Source: Citrobacter gillenii
GTDB taxonomy: Bacteria; Pseudomonadota; Gammaproteobacteria; Enterobacterales; Enterobacteriaceae
NCBI RefSeq assembly: GCF_013337685.1
Contig: NZ_SUQN01000001.1
Location: forward strand, 1 to 64,000
Length of the DNA stretch: 64,000 bases
Reading direction: 5' to 3'
Shown here: piece by piece, positions 1 through 9,965 of the stretch
Numbering within the stretch: the stretch's first letter is position 1
Layout: every line of letters begins with the position of its first letter
Made by a program: the position numbers and the translations under genes
Notes under the pieces: generated by a model
Database searches by the model: none
What the model was told of the DNA's origin: nothing
Seen by the model: only the letters and a program-made list of their open reading frames with translations

Positions 1-203
1 TGTATGTGAAAGCGGGTGGATAGCTGCGTCAGCGCTTTATCCGTCCTGCTCTCCTCGTAAAAATCCGAAACCTTTCCCTGCTAATTAAAAATGTGATATA
101 TATCCCATAATAAAAAATAACAATTATATAACATCTCATTCACTAAAAATGCACTAGGCATCATTGATAAATTCACAAGATCCTTGGCAGGGGTACAATT
201 CTA
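1..203. other. AT-rich region upstream of kgtP
   Basis: I see no gene here. The stretch is AT-rich around 90-130 and ends in a GGCAGGGG-like ribosome-binding stretch before kgtP. It should hold the kgtP promoter, but no -35/-10 pair stands out clearly. Confidence 0.4.
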
Positions 204-1502
204 ATGGCTGATAGCAGTGTAACTGAGAATCGGGTGCTGACGGACAGCGACACCCGTCGTCGTATATGGGCAATCGTAGGGGCATCATCAGGGAATCTGG
301 TCGAATGGTTTGACTTCTACATCTACTCTTTCTGTTCCCTCTATTTTGCCCATATCTTTTTTCCTTCAGGAAACACCACCACACAACTGTTACAGACTGC
401 TGGGGTTTTCGCCGCAGGGTTTCTGATGCGGCCTATTGGCGGATGGATTTTTGGCCGGATAGCCGATAAGCACGGACGTAAAAAGTCCATGTTATTGTCA
501 GTATGCATGATGTGTATGGGATCGCTGGTGATCGCCTGTCTGCCGGGGTATGAAACCATTGGCACTTGGGCACCTGCGCTGCTGCTGCTCGCCAGATTAT
601 TTCAGGGGCTGTCTGTTGGCGGAGAATATGGCACCAGTGCGACTTACATGAGTGAAGTCGCCGTGGAAGGTAAGAAAGGGTTTTATGCCTCATTCCAATA
701 CGTGACCTTGATTGGTGGGCAACTTCTGGCATTGCTGGTTGTGGTGATATTACAGCAAACGTTAGAAGACTCAGCGCTCAGAGCATGGGGCTGGCGTATT
801 CCCTTTGCGCTGGGAGCCGTACTGGCGATTGTCGCGCTTTGGTTACGTCGTCAGTTAGATGAAACCTCAAAACAGGATGTGCGTGCGCTGAAAGAAGCAG
901 GCTCCCTGAAAGGACTATGGCGTAACCGCAAGGCCTTCGTGATGGTGCTCGGATTTACTGCTGCGGGTTCGTTGTGTTTCTATACCTTCACCACCTACAT
1001 GCAGAAGTACCTGGTGAATACGGCAGGTATGCATGCCAACGTGGCCAGCGGTATAATGACGGCGGCACTGTGCGTGTTTATGCTGGTACAGCCGCTGTTC
1101 GGCGCGTTGTCAGATAAAATTGGCCGCCGTACCTCGATGCTGTGTTTTGGCGCATTAGCCACGTTGTTTACCGTTCCTATCCTGACGGCGTTGCAGAATG
1201 TGACCTCCCCGTATATGGCATTTGGTCTGGTCATGTGTGCCTTGTTGATCGTCAGTTTCTACACTTCAATCAGTGGCATTCTGAAGGCCGAAATGTTTCC
1301 GGCGCAGGTTCGCGCGTTGGGGGTAGGATTGTCTTATGCAGTGGCGAATGCCTTGTTTGGTGGATCGGCCGAATATGTTGCGCTGTCGCTGAAGTCCGTT
1401 GGTATGGAAACCACATTTTTCTGGTACGTCACCGCTCTGGCCGTGGTTGCATTCTTTGTCTCATTACTGCTGCACCGCAAAGGTAAAGGCCTGCGCCTCT
1501 AA
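204..1502 (+). CDS. kgtP: alpha-ketoglutarate/H+ symporter KgtP
   Basis: Inner-membrane transporter of the major facilitator superfamily (metabolite:H+ symporter branch) that imports 2-oxoglutarate with protons. The 432-residue protein matches E. coli KgtP in length and nearly residue for residue, as recalled. Features seen are a charged N-terminus followed by [10 protein letters not shown], the MFS loop motif [12 protein letters not shown] between helices 2 and 3, [14 protein letters not shown] in helix 4, and a second loop motif [11 protein letters not shown] in the C-terminal half. About twelve hydrophobic segments are present. It stands alone, convergent with yfiM, and their last 4 bases overlap. 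Confidence 0.97.
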   Translation: MADSSVTENRVLTDSDTRRRIWAIVGASSGNLVEWFDFYIYSFCSLYFAHIFFPSGNTTTQLLQTAGVFAAGFLMRPIGGWIFGRIADKHGRKKSMLLSVCMMCMGSLVIACLPGYETIGTWAPALLLLARLFQGLSVGGEYGTSATYMSEVAVEGKKGFYASFQYVTLIGGQLLALLVVVILQQTLEDSALRAWGWRIPFALGAVLAIVALWLRRQLDETSKQDVRALKEAGSLKGLWRNRKAFVMVLGFTAAGSLCFYTFTTYMQKYLVNTAGMHANVASGIMTAALCVFMLVQPLFGALSDKIGRRTSMLCFGALATLFTVPILTALQNVTSPYMAFGLVMCALLIVSFYTSISGILKAEMFPAQVRALGVGLSYAVANALFGGSAEYVALSLKSVGMETTFFWYVTALAVVAFFVSLLLHRKGKGLRL

Positions 1503-1834
1503 TGGTGGGCCATTTGCCAGACGGCATAGCCGGTAGATGCGCCGGCGACATCCCAGGCAAAATCTTTCCAACTCCAGCCGCTTCCTGTGGGGCGGCTGTC
1601 CCAAAGTTCTTTTGATGCGCCAAGGCTAATGGAGAACATGAAACCGATGGCAGCGCTGCGATCGGCGCTGTTTCCCTGATGCTGAGCGTACTCGTTACCG
1701 GCGGCGGCCAGCATGGCTGAGGCAATAAAGTGTTGTGCTTTGTCTTGCCCACTCCAGTTGTCGTTCGCCATATGGCTACAACCAGAAAGTGTCAGGATAC
1801 TGGCGAGAATAAACAGGCGCACCGTCGTCTCCAT
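1499..1834 (-). CDS. yfiM: YfiM-family putative lipoprotein
   Basis: Small protein of unknown function, 111 residues. The N-terminus has a short hydrophobic stretch ending in a lipobox, LSGC, so it is probably exported and lipid-anchored at Cys19. The rest carries the conserved YfiM core with DKAQHF and [20 protein letters not shown], and ends in a glycine/alanine helix. E. coli YfiM is a few residues shorter at the N-terminus, so a slightly later start is possible, but the lipobox fits this one. It lies downstream of pssA beyond a hairpin terminator and overlaps the kgtP 3' end by 4 bases. Confidence 0.85.
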   Translation of the reverse strand: METTVRLFILASILTLSGCSHMANDNWSGQDKAQHFIASAMLAAAGNEYAQHQGNSADRSAAIGFMFSISLGASKELWDSRPTGSGWSWKDFAWDVAGASTGYAVWQMAHH

Positions 1835-1835
1835 A

Positions 1836-1861
1836 GGAAAAACCCCGTCAGCGACGGGGTT
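1836..1861 (-). terminator. rho-independent terminator after pssA
   Basis: A perfect 9-bp stem AACCCCGTC/GACGGGGTT with an AGC/GCT loop lies 4 bases past the pssA stop. On the minus strand it is followed by TTTTCC. It sits between pssA and the yfiM start, so yfiM may depend on read-through or on its own promoter. Confidence 0.8.
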
Positions 1862-1865
1862 CAGG

Positions 1866-3221
1866 TTACAGAATACGGCTGATTAATCTGTCGATTCGGA
1901 TACGGCGGAGTCGACGGATGAGCTTACGCACTTTAACCGGATAGTCGGCAATACTCTGCAGGTCGCGATAGTGCTTAACGACGGTAGTATGTGTGCGGAT
2001 GAGCTCCAGCTCTTTCTCACGCTGAAGAGTTAGTTCCTGCTTAGGATCGTGGATCAGAATGGCGTTTTCCAGATCCAGGCGCCAGGCTCGAGGGTTAAGG
2101 TTGTTGCCGGTGAGCAGCATCCATTTATCATCCACCCACATGCCTTTCAGATGATAAGTATTGTCATCATCTTTCCATAAGCGTACGACCAGTTGATCGG
2201 TATTAACGTAATACTGCAGTCGGCTCAGGAAGCGGCGAAGGTTTATTTCATACAGATAGGGCAGCGCGCCGATAATCTTAAACGGCTCATCTTCCGGGAT
2301 GAAAAAGTCGTTAGCGGTCTTATCGCCCACGATAATTTCAACCTTTTTCCCTTCACGCAGAAGCTGGATAATATTGCGCACCAGTATCGCTGGCAGGTTG
2401 AAATAAGGAGTACAGATTGTGAGTTTCTGCTCTGCGCAGGGCATCAGATGGAAAATGGTCTTATTCAGCAGACTGGATTTTCCGAGCCCAACCAGAGGCG
2501 TCACCGAAAGCTGTTCATTATCCGCATTACCCTGGAAATGGAATGACGCATCACGTAATTCCTGACGATACAGGCGGATGTCGTTTTTAATTTCTGGGCT
2601 TTTAGGGCGATTGATATCATCAAGACGATTCACGCCGCGACCATTCATCAGGTTCTGCGTGACCCAGTCGAACATGATGTCAGCCATTTGCGCATTGCGA
2701 ATCAACTGGTAGCGATCGTAGCGATATTTATCATGCTGATGTAGGTAAACGTCGTTCAGGCTGGCGCCGCTATACAGAACGCTATCATCGATGATAAAGC
2801 CTTTGAAATGCAGGACGCCAAGCGCTTCACGGGTGTTAATCGGTACGCCGTAGACCGGAATATCGATCCCTGGATTTTCTTGCGCCATTCGGCAGTACCA
2901 GTCAGCGTTGGTATTAGACGCTGCTGCGCCAATGCGTCCGCGCTGGGCACGATGCCAGTCGACAAGCACCCGGATATCAAGCTCAGGACGCTGCCGCTTA
3001 GCCGCATAAAGCGCGTCGAGGATGCCTTTGCCACCGTCGTCCTGTTCCAGATACAGGGCGATGATGCAAATACGTCGCGTCGCGCTGGCTATTTTCTCCA
3101 GCAGAGTCTCCCTGAAATTAGCGGGAGCATAAAAGAAATCTACATCATCAACTGATTGAGAAATCTTCGGTAGTTGGGCAAGGTGTTGTTGATGTTTATT
3201 ACGCTTAAATTTTGACAACAT
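1866..3221 (-). CDS. pssA: CDP-diacylglycerol-serine O-phosphatidyltransferase PssA
   Basis: Makes phosphatidylserine from CDP-diacylglycerol and serine, the first committed step to phosphatidylethanolamine. It is a peripheral enzyme of the phospholipase D superfamily. Two HxKxxxxD motifs are visible, HFKGFIID near residue 138 and HLKGMWVD near residue 357, the expected pair of catalytic half-sites. The basic C-terminus ([15 protein letters not shown]) fits membrane and ribosome association. I chose the ATG at 3221 (MLSKFKRN, 451 residues as in E. coli) rather than the GTG one codon upstream. Confidence 0.97.
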   Translation of the reverse strand: MLSKFKRNKHQQHLAQLPKISQSVDDVDFFYAPANFRETLLEKIASATRRICIIALYLEQDDGGKGILDALYAAKRQRPELDIRVLVDWHRAQRGRIGAAASNTNADWYCRMAQENPGIDIPVYGVPINTREALGVLHFKGFIIDDSVLYSGASLNDVYLHQHDKYRYDRYQLIRNAQMADIMFDWVTQNLMNGRGVNRLDDINRPKSPEIKNDIRLYRQELRDASFHFQGNADNEQLSVTPLVGLGKSSLLNKTIFHLMPCAEQKLTICTPYFNLPAILVRNIIQLLREGKKVEIIVGDKTANDFFIPEDEPFKIIGALPYLYEINLRRFLSRLQYYVNTDQLVVRLWKDDDNTYHLKGMWVDDKWMLLTGNNLNPRAWRLDLENAILIHDPKQELTLQREKELELIRTHTTVVKHYRDLQSIADYPVKVRKLIRRLRRIRIDRLISRIL

Positions 3222-3335
3222 CACAGTGCATTTCTTCTCTGTTCATTGAAGGGTCCTCTGTGCTATGCAGACGACATAAGCGAGCAATGATAACACCAGT
3301 ACCCGTTAAAGTGGTCAACATTTCCAGTACCTTAC

Positions 3336-5996
3336 TCACGATTCCTCATATTGGGCCAGATTAAGCGTTAGCCCAACAATTCCCTCTTCGAGCTGGACGT
3401 CTACAGCAAACCCGAGTTTTCGGGCCAGGGCGACCATCCCCCGATTGTTCGGCATCGTAATACCATTCAGACGTCTCAGTCCGTGATCTCGGGTGTAGGT
3501 AATTAATTTTTCCATCAATCGCCGCCCGAGCCCCAGCCCTTTGAGATCCGATCGTACCAGTACGGCAAATTCGGCATCGATGTTATCGGGATCGGAAATT
3601 GCGCGCGTCACGCCGAGGATCTCTTCAGTGTTATCACGGCAACGTACCGCCACAAAGGCCATTTCCCGATCGTAGTCGATCTGCGTCATATTGGCTAAAT
3701 CTTCATGGGTAAATTCATTGATCTCACTGAAATAGCGGTAATACAGATCTTCCTTCGTCACTTGTGAAATGAACTGCTGCAGATGGGGTTCATCCTCCGG
3801 CAGAATAGGGCGGAACAGGCAGCGTTCACCGTTTTTCATTTCGACCCACTCTTCAAGCTGATGAGGATAGGGACGCACGGCCAGTCTGCTTTCGTTGTCG
3901 CCCGTGAAGGGGGCAATATCCAGCGTAACATCGAGGGCGGTGAATTCACCGGCGGATGCCAGTAATGGGTGGATATCCAGACGTTGAATTTCCGGGCAAT
4001 CGACGATCAAATTGGACACCTGAACCAAAAGCTGGCTTAAACCGGCGACGTCTAAAGGACGTAGCGCACTGCGGGCGCGGATCTTTTTGTTTTTGATCCC
4101 CTGGATCACCAGATATCGTGCGAGGTTCATGTTCAGCGGCGGCAATGCCACCACGGCTTGCTCTTCCGGTCGCCACTCTACGCCACCTTCCCCCAACATA
4201 ATGAGTGGCCCAAATACCGAATCGTGTTCGACGACCACGCGCAGTTCCTGAGCCCCCGCGCGGTTAGCCATACTCTGGACAAGCAAACCGTGGATACGCG
4301 CCTGCGGCCAGGCCATTTTCACCCGATCAAAAATCGCATTGGCGGCCTGCTGCACTTCGGTTGCCGTTCGCAGGTAGAGCATAACCCCTTGAACTTCCGA
4401 TTTATGCGGGATATCGGGAGAACGTAGCTTGAGCGCTACCGGATAACCAATTTGTTCGGCGATGTGTACGGCTTCTGCGCTGTCGCTGGCAATCCAGGTG
4501 GGCAGTGTGTGCAAGCCATAGGCGTGCAAAATAGGCTGAACTTCATGCGTATCCAGCGATGTTGCCCCGTCAGTAATCGCCTGTTGTAACAGATTATGTG
4601 CCTCGGCGGTGTTGGCCGTCAGGCTGTCAGGGAGCACTGGTGTTTCACGCAGCTGCTTCTGGTTACGCCGATATTCAACCATATGCATAAACGCGGTGAT
4701 GGTGCCTTCCGGTGTACGATAGGTAGGTAATCCCGCTTCACTAAACAACCTGCGGGCTTCCTGGGATGAAAACTCCCCGCACCAGTTAGTGAGTAAGGAG
4801 ACAAACTTGCCGCGCGGATGTTGTTTCACTGCCTCAATCAGCGCCTGCGCGCTTTCGGTGCCAGGTGCGGCTGCGCTAGGCGAGTGGATGACCATCAGGG
4901 CGTCGAAATCCTGGCTGGCGAGTAAAATATTCAGCGTTTTAACGTAATGCTCACTGCTGGCATCGTCGCGCAAATCCAGTGGGTTGGCGATATCAACGTG
5001 GGTTGGTAACGCATCGCGTAGTTTCTGGCAGGTCTCTTCGCTTAGCGTGGCCAGTTTGCCGTTTCGCGACCACAGCTCATCTAAAGCCAGTGCAGCAGGG
5101 GCGGCACCATTACTGATGATCATCAGCCTGTCGCCACGTAAAGGGCGCATGTGGCTGAGGGTTTCCACCGCTGAGAAAAGCTCGTGTGTGTCCTGCACGC
5201 GCAGCAGACCGGCACGCTGAATGGCTGCGTCCCAGGCTGGGTCCATCCCCGAGCTGGTATGCAGCAAGCGCTGAGCCGCCGGGCTGCGACCGCTTTTAAT
5301 CACCAAAATGGGTTTGTTACGCGATGCGCTACGTGCCGCCGAGACAAAACGGCGGGCATCGCTCAAATGTTCAAGGTAGAGCAAAATCGCACTGGTTTTA
5401 CTGTCGCGGGCCAGGTAATCAAGCAGCTCATCAACGTCAATGTCCAGACTGTCACCCAGGGCAATAAACCAGGAAAACCCCATGTCGCGCTGCTGCGCCC
5501 AGTCCAGAATGGTGTTGGAAATCGCCGCCGACTGGGAAATAAATGCCAGCTTGCCGCGTTTAATCGGTACCGGTGAAAAACTGGCGTTAAGCCCCTGCCA
5601 GGGGGCGAGAAGCCCCAGACTGTTGGGGCCGAGCAGACGTATTTTATAGCGTGATGCGCAGGCCAGCAGTTCAGCGTGCTGCGCCGTGGGCGCTGACAAA
5701 ATAATACAGGTTTTGCAGCCTTTCTCGCCTAGCGCCTCCAGCAGCGTCAGGTTGCGGCTGGCATTGGTACACAGCACGGCGAGATCGGGAGAAAAAGGCA
5801 GGCTGGCGATAGTGGGCCAGGCCAGCACGCCCAACACCGCTTTCCAGGCCGGCGTCACCGGTAAAACCGGTCCATTGAAGCCGCCGGCCAGTAAGTTACG
5901 CATCATCAGGTAACCCGCACGATTGGGCTTCATTGACGCCCCAATCACCGCAATGGATTTTGGTCGCAGTAGCGCTTCCAGACCACGTTGACTCAT
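3336..5996 (-). CDS. pat: protein lysine acetyltransferase Pat (YfiQ/Pka)
   Basis: Acetyl-CoA-dependent lysine acetyltransferase that modifies acetyl-CoA synthetase and other cytosolic proteins. The 886 residues read as an NDP-forming acyl-CoA synthetase-like part, with an N-terminal CoA-binding Rossmann domain (SIAVIGAS near residues 13-20, then the LLGPNSLGLL segment), a succinyl-CoA ligase-like central part and an ATP-grasp-like segment (PVALKLRSPDIPHKSEVQGVM near 520-545). A C-terminal GNAT domain follows from about residue 725, with the acetyl-CoA loop GLGLGRRLMEKL. Length and order match E. coli YfiQ. tapT lies 36 bases upstream on the same strand, so they probably share transcripts. 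Confidence 0.95.
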   Translation of the reverse strand: MSQRGLEALLRPKSIAVIGASMKPNRAGYLMMRNLLAGGFNGPVLPVTPAWKAVLGVLAWPTIASLPFSPDLAVLCTNASRNLTLLEALGEKGCKTCIILSAPTAQHAELLACASRYKIRLLGPNSLGLLAPWQGLNASFSPVPIKRGKLAFISQSAAISNTILDWAQQRDMGFSWFIALGDSLDIDVDELLDYLARDSKTSAILLYLEHLSDARRFVSAARSASRNKPILVIKSGRSPAAQRLLHTSSGMDPAWDAAIQRAGLLRVQDTHELFSAVETLSHMRPLRGDRLMIISNGAAPAALALDELWSRNGKLATLSEETCQKLRDALPTHVDIANPLDLRDDASSEHYVKTLNILLASQDFDALMVIHSPSAAAPGTESAQALIEAVKQHPRGKFVSLLTNWCGEFSSQEARRLFSEAGLPTYRTPEGTITAFMHMVEYRRNQKQLRETPVLPDSLTANTAEAHNLLQQAITDGATSLDTHEVQPILHAYGLHTLPTWIASDSAEAVHIAEQIGYPVALKLRSPDIPHKSEVQGVMLYLRTATEVQQAANAIFDRVKMAWPQARIHGLLVQSMANRAGAQELRVVVEHDSVFGPLIMLGEGGVEWRPEEQAVVALPPLNMNLARYLVIQGIKNKKIRARSALRPLDVAGLSQLLVQVSNLIVDCPEIQRLDIHPLLASAGEFTALDVTLDIAPFTGDNESRLAVRPYPHQLEEWVEMKNGERCLFRPILPEDEPHLQQFISQVTKEDLYYRYFSEINEFTHEDLANMTQIDYDREMAFVAVRCRDNTEEILGVTRAISDPDNIDAEFAVLVRSDLKGLGLGRRLMEKLITYTRDHGLRRLNGITMPNNRGMVALARKLGFAVDVQLEEGIVGLTLNLAQYEES

Positions 5997-6032
5997 ATCG
6001 GCTTCCTTAATGACACCAGTGACCGAATGATT

Positions 6033-6731
6033 TTAAACGTTTTCTGTCGAGTCTGCTGTGACGCTTCCCTGATGTTGGGTTTTTCCTGCCAGGTAGCGAG
6101 TTTTAAAAAGCGTGAAGTGCTCACTTAATCCTTCGGCTGCCTGCGTGTCTCCAGCCAGATCCAGTAAGGCAATCGCCACTTCGGCGGTGCAATACTGCCC
6201 CTCGGCATGGGCTTCGCGCAGACGGTAAGCGGAAAGACGTGATAAATCGACGGAGATAACCGGCAGGTTATCGAGGTACGGACTTTTACGGAACATTTTG
6301 CGCGCTTCTGGCCAGGTGCCATCAAGCATAATGAACAACGGTGTTTTACCCGTAGGTGGCGTGAAAATGACCTCACGGCCCTCGTCGGCATAAGATGCCG
6401 GGAAGACCACCATCGGTTGATAATCCGGATTGTTAACCAGTTCAAGCAGCGCTGACGGCGGCTCGGTGCGAGACCACTGAAACGCGGCGGTATCCGGCAG
6501 AATATCAGCAATCAAACGCCCGGTGTTGCTGGGTTTCATCGGTTCGGTGTCAAACATTACCAGGCAAAAACGACTCTTCGCCTGGGCAGGTCTCAGCGTT
6601 TCGCACAGGCACAGTTTCAGCGGCAGTAAGCAGCGCTGGCAGCGGCGAATACGGTTACCTCGGGCGAGAAAAGGGCGCGTGGCGCGCGCAAGGCGCTCGG
6701 CACGTAACTGGAGAACGGCGTTATTGGTCAT
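6033..6731 (-). CDS. tapT: tRNA-uridine aminocarboxypropyltransferase TapT (DTW domain)
   Basis: Transfers the 3-amino-3-carboxypropyl group of S-adenosylmethionine to uridine 47 of tRNAs (acp3U47); formerly YfiP. The 232-residue protein carries the DTW-domain hallmark as LDGTWPEARKM, and a cysteine cluster CQRCLLPLKLCLC near residues 31-43 that may bind a metal. These features place it in the TapT family. It lies directly upstream of pat on the same strand, and a terminator separates it from trxC. Confidence 0.92.
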   Translation of the reverse strand: MTNNAVLQLRAERLARATRPFLARGNRIRRCQRCLLPLKLCLCETLRPAQAKSRFCLVMFDTEPMKPSNTGRLIADILPDTAAFQWSRTEPPSALLELVNNPDYQPMVVFPASYADEGREVIFTPPTGKTPLFIMLDGTWPEARKMFRKSPYLDNLPVISVDLSRLSAYRLREAHAEGQYCTAEVAIALLDLAGDTQAAEGLSEHFTLFKTRYLAGKTQHQGSVTADSTENV

Positions 6732-6768
6732 CGGGAAGCACGTTGAAAAATGCTATTGTCGCAGAGGA

Positions 6769-6795
6769 CAAAACGGGGCACAAGATGTGCCCCGT
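6769..6795 (-). terminator. terminator after trxC
   Basis: A perfect 10-bp stem ACGGGGCACA/TGTGCCCCGT with a 3-base loop lies just past the trxC stop. Read on the minus strand it is followed by TTTTG. Confidence 0.75.
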
Positions 6796-6800
6796 AGAGA

Positions 6801-7220
6801 TTATAATGATTCGTTAAGCCAGCTATCAAACGGGGCTTTAGGCACTGCGCCATTGAGCATATCGACGACTTCACCTTTCTTGAATATCATAATGGTCGGA
6901 ATGCTGCGGATGCCGAAACGTGCGCTGAGTTCGCGTTCAGCTTCGGTATTCACTTTAACAAAACGCACTTTACCGCTACGCTCTTCAGCGACATCTTCAA
7001 AGATGGGGGCGAAGTTACGGCATGGGCCACACCATGGCGCCCAGAAATCGACCACCACCGGAAGATCGTCTTTTAACAGCTTATCCAGCGTAGCACCGGT
7101 CGCATTGATCACCTCACCGTCAAACAGGTCGTGACCACAGCGTCCGCATTTGGCCGTATCCTGAACACGATCTTCGGGGATGCGGTTGATAGCCTGGCAG
7201 CTGGTACAAACGGTATTCAT
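6801..7220 (-). CDS. trxC: thioredoxin 2 TrxC
   Basis: Cytosolic zinc-containing thioredoxin that reduces disulfides, mainly during oxidative stress. The 139-residue protein has an N-terminal zinc-binding region with two CxxC pairs (CTSC near residue 5, CGRC near residue 26), then a thioredoxin fold with the active site WAPWCGPC and the cis-proline segment RSIPTIM. The start at 7220 (MNTVCTSC) has a good GAGG Shine-Dalgarno 6-8 bases upstream and gives the E. coli length; an in-frame upstream start would add 14 unconserved residues. In E. coli trxC is OxyR-controlled; I did not find an unambiguous OxyR site here. Confidence 0.96.
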   Translation of the reverse strand: MNTVCTSCQAINRIPEDRVQDTAKCGRCGHDLFDGEVINATGATLDKLLKDDLPVVVDFWAPWCGPCRNFAPIFEDVAEERSGKVRFVKVNTEAERELSARFGIRSIPTIMIFKKGEVVDMLNGAVPKAPFDSWLNESL

Positions 7221-7428
7221 AACTAACCTCTGGATGAGTAGGGTGGACTTCGCGGCAATCACGCCGATATGTTTCTGTTATGTTACATATTATCGGGGAG
7301 ACTGTTTTAAACAGCAATGCGTTTTATTCAATGAGTACAATAGTCATAAGCTTTTAAATGAAATAATGGCTAACGACGTGCACATCGGGTAATCTGCGCG
7401 CTTCGCGCAGAGCAGGTGGAGAAAAGAA

Positions 7429-8508
7429 ATGAGCGACGAACTGAAGAACAAAAACGGCAAGGTCAAAGTGATGTACGTCCGCAGTGACGATGACTCGGAC
7501 AAGCGCACCCAAAATCCACGTACCGGTAAAGGCGGCGGTCGCCCAGGTACTTCCCGAGCCGAAGGCGGTCGTCGCCCTGCCCGTGATGACAGAAAGGGTC
7601 CGAACAGTGAACGTGGCCGCGATCGTGGACGTGACCGCGATGTTGAACGCGACCGTAAACGTGAAGACTCACCGTGGCGTACCGTATCCCGCGCGCCGAG
7701 CGATGACGTAGCGGAAAAAGCCGATCACGGTGGGATCAGCGGCAAGAGCTTTATCGATCCTGAAGTATTACGTCGTCAGCGTGCGGAAGAAACCCGCGTT
7801 TACGGTGAGAATGCCTGTCAGGCGCTGTTCCAGAGCCGTCCGGACGCCATTGTCCGCGCCTGGTTTGTCCAGAGCGTGACACCACGATTTAAAGAAGCAT
7901 TACGCTGGATGGCGGCAAACCGCAAAGCCTACCACGTGGTTGACGAAGCCGAACTGGCGAAAGCTTCCGGTACTGAACACCATGGCGGCGTGTGTTTCCT
8001 GATTAAAAAACGTAACGGTACAACCGTTAAGCAGTGGGTTGGCCAGGCGGGGGCGCAGGATTGCGTACTGGCGCTGGAAGATATCGCCAACCCGCATAAC
8101 CTGGGCGGCATGATGCGCAGTTGCGCTCACTTCGGTGTGAAAGGCGTGGTCGTACAGGATGCCGCGCTGCTGGAATCCGGTGCAGCTATCCGTACCGCGG
8201 AAGGCGGTGCCGAGCACGTGCAACCGATCACTGGCGACAGTATTGTGGATGTGCTGGATGATTTCCGCAAAGCAGGCTACACGGTCGTGATGACCTCCAG
8301 CGACAAAGGTAAGCCGTTGTTCAACACCACGCTGCCAGAAAAAATGGTGCTGGTGTTAGGCCGCGAGCGTGATGCGCTGCCGGAAGCGGCATGTTCTGCA
8401 GACGATCTGTGCGTCGCCATCGACGGTACGGGCAATGTAGAAACGCTCAATGTCTCCGTCGCGACGGGCGTCCTGCTCGCGGAGTGGTGGCGTCAGAACA
8501 AAGCCTGA
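7429..8508 (+). CDS. yfiF: SpoU-family RNA 2'-O-methyltransferase-like protein YfiF
   Basis: Member of the SpoU/TrmH (SPOUT) methyltransferase superfamily whose target RNA is not known to me. The first roughly 80 residues are highly charged and low-complexity, with an RD-rich run. A substrate-binding domain follows (about 115-190) and then the SPOUT domain with [16 protein letters not shown] (motif 1), [10 protein letters not shown] (motif 2) and [14 protein letters not shown] (motif 3). It is 359 residues against 345 recalled for E. coli, the extra length lying in the RD-rich segment. A GGTGGAG-like Shine-Dalgarno precedes the ATG. Confidence 0.93.
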   Translation: MSDELKNKNGKVKVMYVRSDDDSDKRTQNPRTGKGGGRPGTSRAEGGRRPARDDRKGPNSERGRDRGRDRDVERDRKREDSPWRTVSRAPSDDVAEKADHGGISGKSFIDPEVLRRQRAEETRVYGENACQALFQSRPDAIVRAWFVQSVTPRFKEALRWMAANRKAYHVVDEAELAKASGTEHHGGVCFLIKKRNGTTVKQWVGQAGAQDCVLALEDIANPHNLGGMMRSCAHFGVKGVVVQDAALLESGAAIRTAEGGAEHVQPITGDSIVDVLDDFRKAGYTVVMTSSDKGKPLFNTTLPEKMVLVLGRERDALPEAACSADDLCVAIDGTGNVETLNVSVATGVLLAEWWRQNKA

Positions 8509-8512
8509 TAGT

Positions 8513-8542
8513 AAAAATGCCAGCGAATCGCTGGCATTTTTT
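8513..8542. terminator. bidirectional terminator between yfiF and ung
   Basis: An inverted repeat AAAAATGCCAGCG/CGCTGGCATTTTT lies between two convergent genes, giving a stem plus U-run in both directions. Confidence 0.85.
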
Positions 8543-9231
8543 TACTCGCTCTCAGCCGGCAGCACCGGCATCCAGTCGATCGGTTTTTCACCGCGTTTTT
8601 CCAGCCACTCATTTGCCAGAACAAAGTGATTGCAGCCAAAGAATCCGCGGTGTGCCGAGAGCGGAGACGGATGCGGCGCTTTTAGAATATGGTGACGCTG
8701 CGCGTCAATAATGGCCCCTTTCTTCTGCGCGTGCGCGCCCCAGAGTAAAAACACCACGCCTTCACGGTGCTCGTTAATCAGGCTAATGACTTTATCCGTA
8801 AAGGTTTCCCAGCCCAGACTGGCATGCGAATGTGCCTGTCCTGCCCGGACGGTAAGGACGGTGTTCAGTAACAGTACCCCCTGACGTGCCCAGCTTTCCA
8901 GATACCCGTGCGTGGGGCGTGTAAAGCCCGGGACCGTCGCTTCGAGTTCTTTATACATATTCAGTAATGACGGTGGAGTGGCTACGCCTGGGCGCACAGA
9001 AAACGCGAGGCCATGCGCCTGGCCGGGACCGTGGTAAGGGTCCTGTCCCAGGATGACAACTTTCACATCGCCAAGCTCGGTAAAGCGAAATGCGTTAAAC
9101 ACATCTTTTTGCGGCGGGTAAATCGTCATGCCTGACTGGCGTTCACCGGCGACGGTATGCAAAGTGTTAACAAAATAGGGTTGCTGTTTTTCTTCGGTCA
9201 GCACATCGTGCCAGGTTAATTCGGTAGTCAT
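8542..9231 (-). CDS. ung: uracil-DNA glycosylase Ung
   Basis: Removes uracil from DNA in base-excision repair. The 229-residue protein has the family-1 motifs: the water-activating loop [14 protein letters not shown] with Asp64, and the leucine-intercalation loop [13 protein letters not shown] with His187. Length equals E. coli Ung. It is transcribed alone, convergent with yfiF and divergent from grcA. Confidence 0.98.
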   Translation of the reverse strand: MTTELTWHDVLTEEKQQPYFVNTLHTVAGERQSGMTIYPPQKDVFNAFRFTELGDVKVVILGQDPYHGPGQAHGLAFSVRPGVATPPSLLNMYKELEATVPGFTRPTHGYLESWARQGVLLLNTVLTVRAGQAHSHASLGWETFTDKVISLINEHREGVVFLLWGAHAQKKGAIIDAQRHHILKAPHPSPLSAHRGFFGCNHFVLANEWLEKRGEKPIDWMPVLPAESE

Positions 9232-9371
9232 CTCGCTCTCCTGCGAATTTCATTCCCCCTAGCTTAACTGCTTCTCTCTGGGGCGCAAAATTCTCTACGA
9301 TTCTCAAGGGACTACCCCTTAAAGATAGTTGAAAATTTATGTAAAAATTTTATCTACACGCATAGCGTAAG

Positions 9372-9385
9372 TTGATGTAAAACAA
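9372..9385 (+). promoter_or_regulatory. upstream FNR-like site of grcA
   Basis: TTGATGTAAAACAA matches the FNR consensus TTGATnnnnATCAA with one mismatch. Its centre is 53 bp from the perfect site downstream, the same separation reported for the tandem FNR sites (-93.5 and -40.5) of E. coli yfiD. Confidence 0.7.
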
Positions 9386-9424
9386 TAAAATCCACTCATC
9401 ACCACTTTGCGTGTGTGGTTTTTG

Positions 9425-9438
9425 TTGATTTAAATCAA
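9425..9438 (+). promoter_or_regulatory. perfect FNR site of grcA
   Basis: TTGATTTAAATCAA is a perfect FNR palindrome. It is centred about 40.5 bp upstream of the start site inferred from the -10 sequence that follows, the class II activator position. Confidence 0.88.
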
Positions 9439-9460
9439 GGAATCAAGGGTGTGCGAGGGG

Positions 9461-9472
9461 TATATATACACT
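9461..9472 (+). promoter_or_regulatory. grcA promoter -10 and start region
   Basis: TATATATACA at 9461 supplies a -10 element. A start near 9472 places the perfect FNR box at -40.5 and leaves a leader of about 75 bases. No good -35 is needed, as expected for an FNR-activated promoter. Confidence 0.65.
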
Positions 9473-9548
9473 CAAGCAACAATGGTTTTACCAATTGGCC
9501 GCGCGACGGCCAACCGAAATCAAATAATTTTGCCGGGGAGGCATCAAC

Positions 9549-9932
9549 ATGATTACAGGTATCCAGATTACTAAAGCTGCAAACGACGACCTGCTGAACT
9601 CTTTCTGGCTGCTGGACAGCGAAAAAGGCGAAGCACGCTGCATCGTTGCTAAAGCAGGTTTCTCTGCTGATGAAGTCGTTGCCGTCAGCAAACTGGGCGA
9701 AATCGAATACCGTGAAGTACCGGTAGACGTACAGCCAGAAGTTCGCGTAGAAGGTGGCCAGCACCTGAACGTTAACGTTCTGCGTCGTGAAACGCTGGAA
9801 GATGCGGTTAAGCACCCGGAAAAATACCCGCAGCTGACTATTCGTGTTTCTGGTTATGCGGTGCGTTTCAACTCACTGACTCCAGAACAGCAGCGCGACG
9901 TTATTGCCCGTACCTTTACTGAGAGCCTGTAA
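9549..9932 (+). CDS. grcA: autonomous glycyl radical cofactor GrcA (YfiD)
   Basis: A small stand-alone glycyl radical domain that replaces the damaged C-terminus of pyruvate formate-lyase after oxygen exposure. The 127 residues end like PflB, with the glycyl-radical motif [10 protein letters not shown] (Gly near residue 102). It is almost identical to E. coli YfiD. The ATG follows a GGGGAGG Shine-Dalgarno. Two FNR boxes upstream indicate anaerobic activation, and a strong hairpin terminator follows. Confidence 0.98.
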   Translation: MITGIQITKAANDDLLNSFWLLDSEKGEARCIVAKAGFSADEVVAVSKLGEIEYREVPVDVQPEVRVEGGQHLNVNVLRRETLEDAVKHPEKYPQLTIRVSGYAVRFNSLTPEQQRDVIARTFTESL

Positions 9933-9965
9933 GGCTCGCGGGGTTGTACCCCGGTAATCAGATAA

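Noticed and set aside
1-203. End of an rRNA operon, which lies near kgtP in E. coli
   Set aside because: The sequence shows no 5S or 23S rRNA similarity that I can recognise.
6523-7134. A plus-strand frame spanning tapT, the trxC terminator and trxC
   Set aside because: It crosses a clear terminator hairpin and runs antisense to two real genes.
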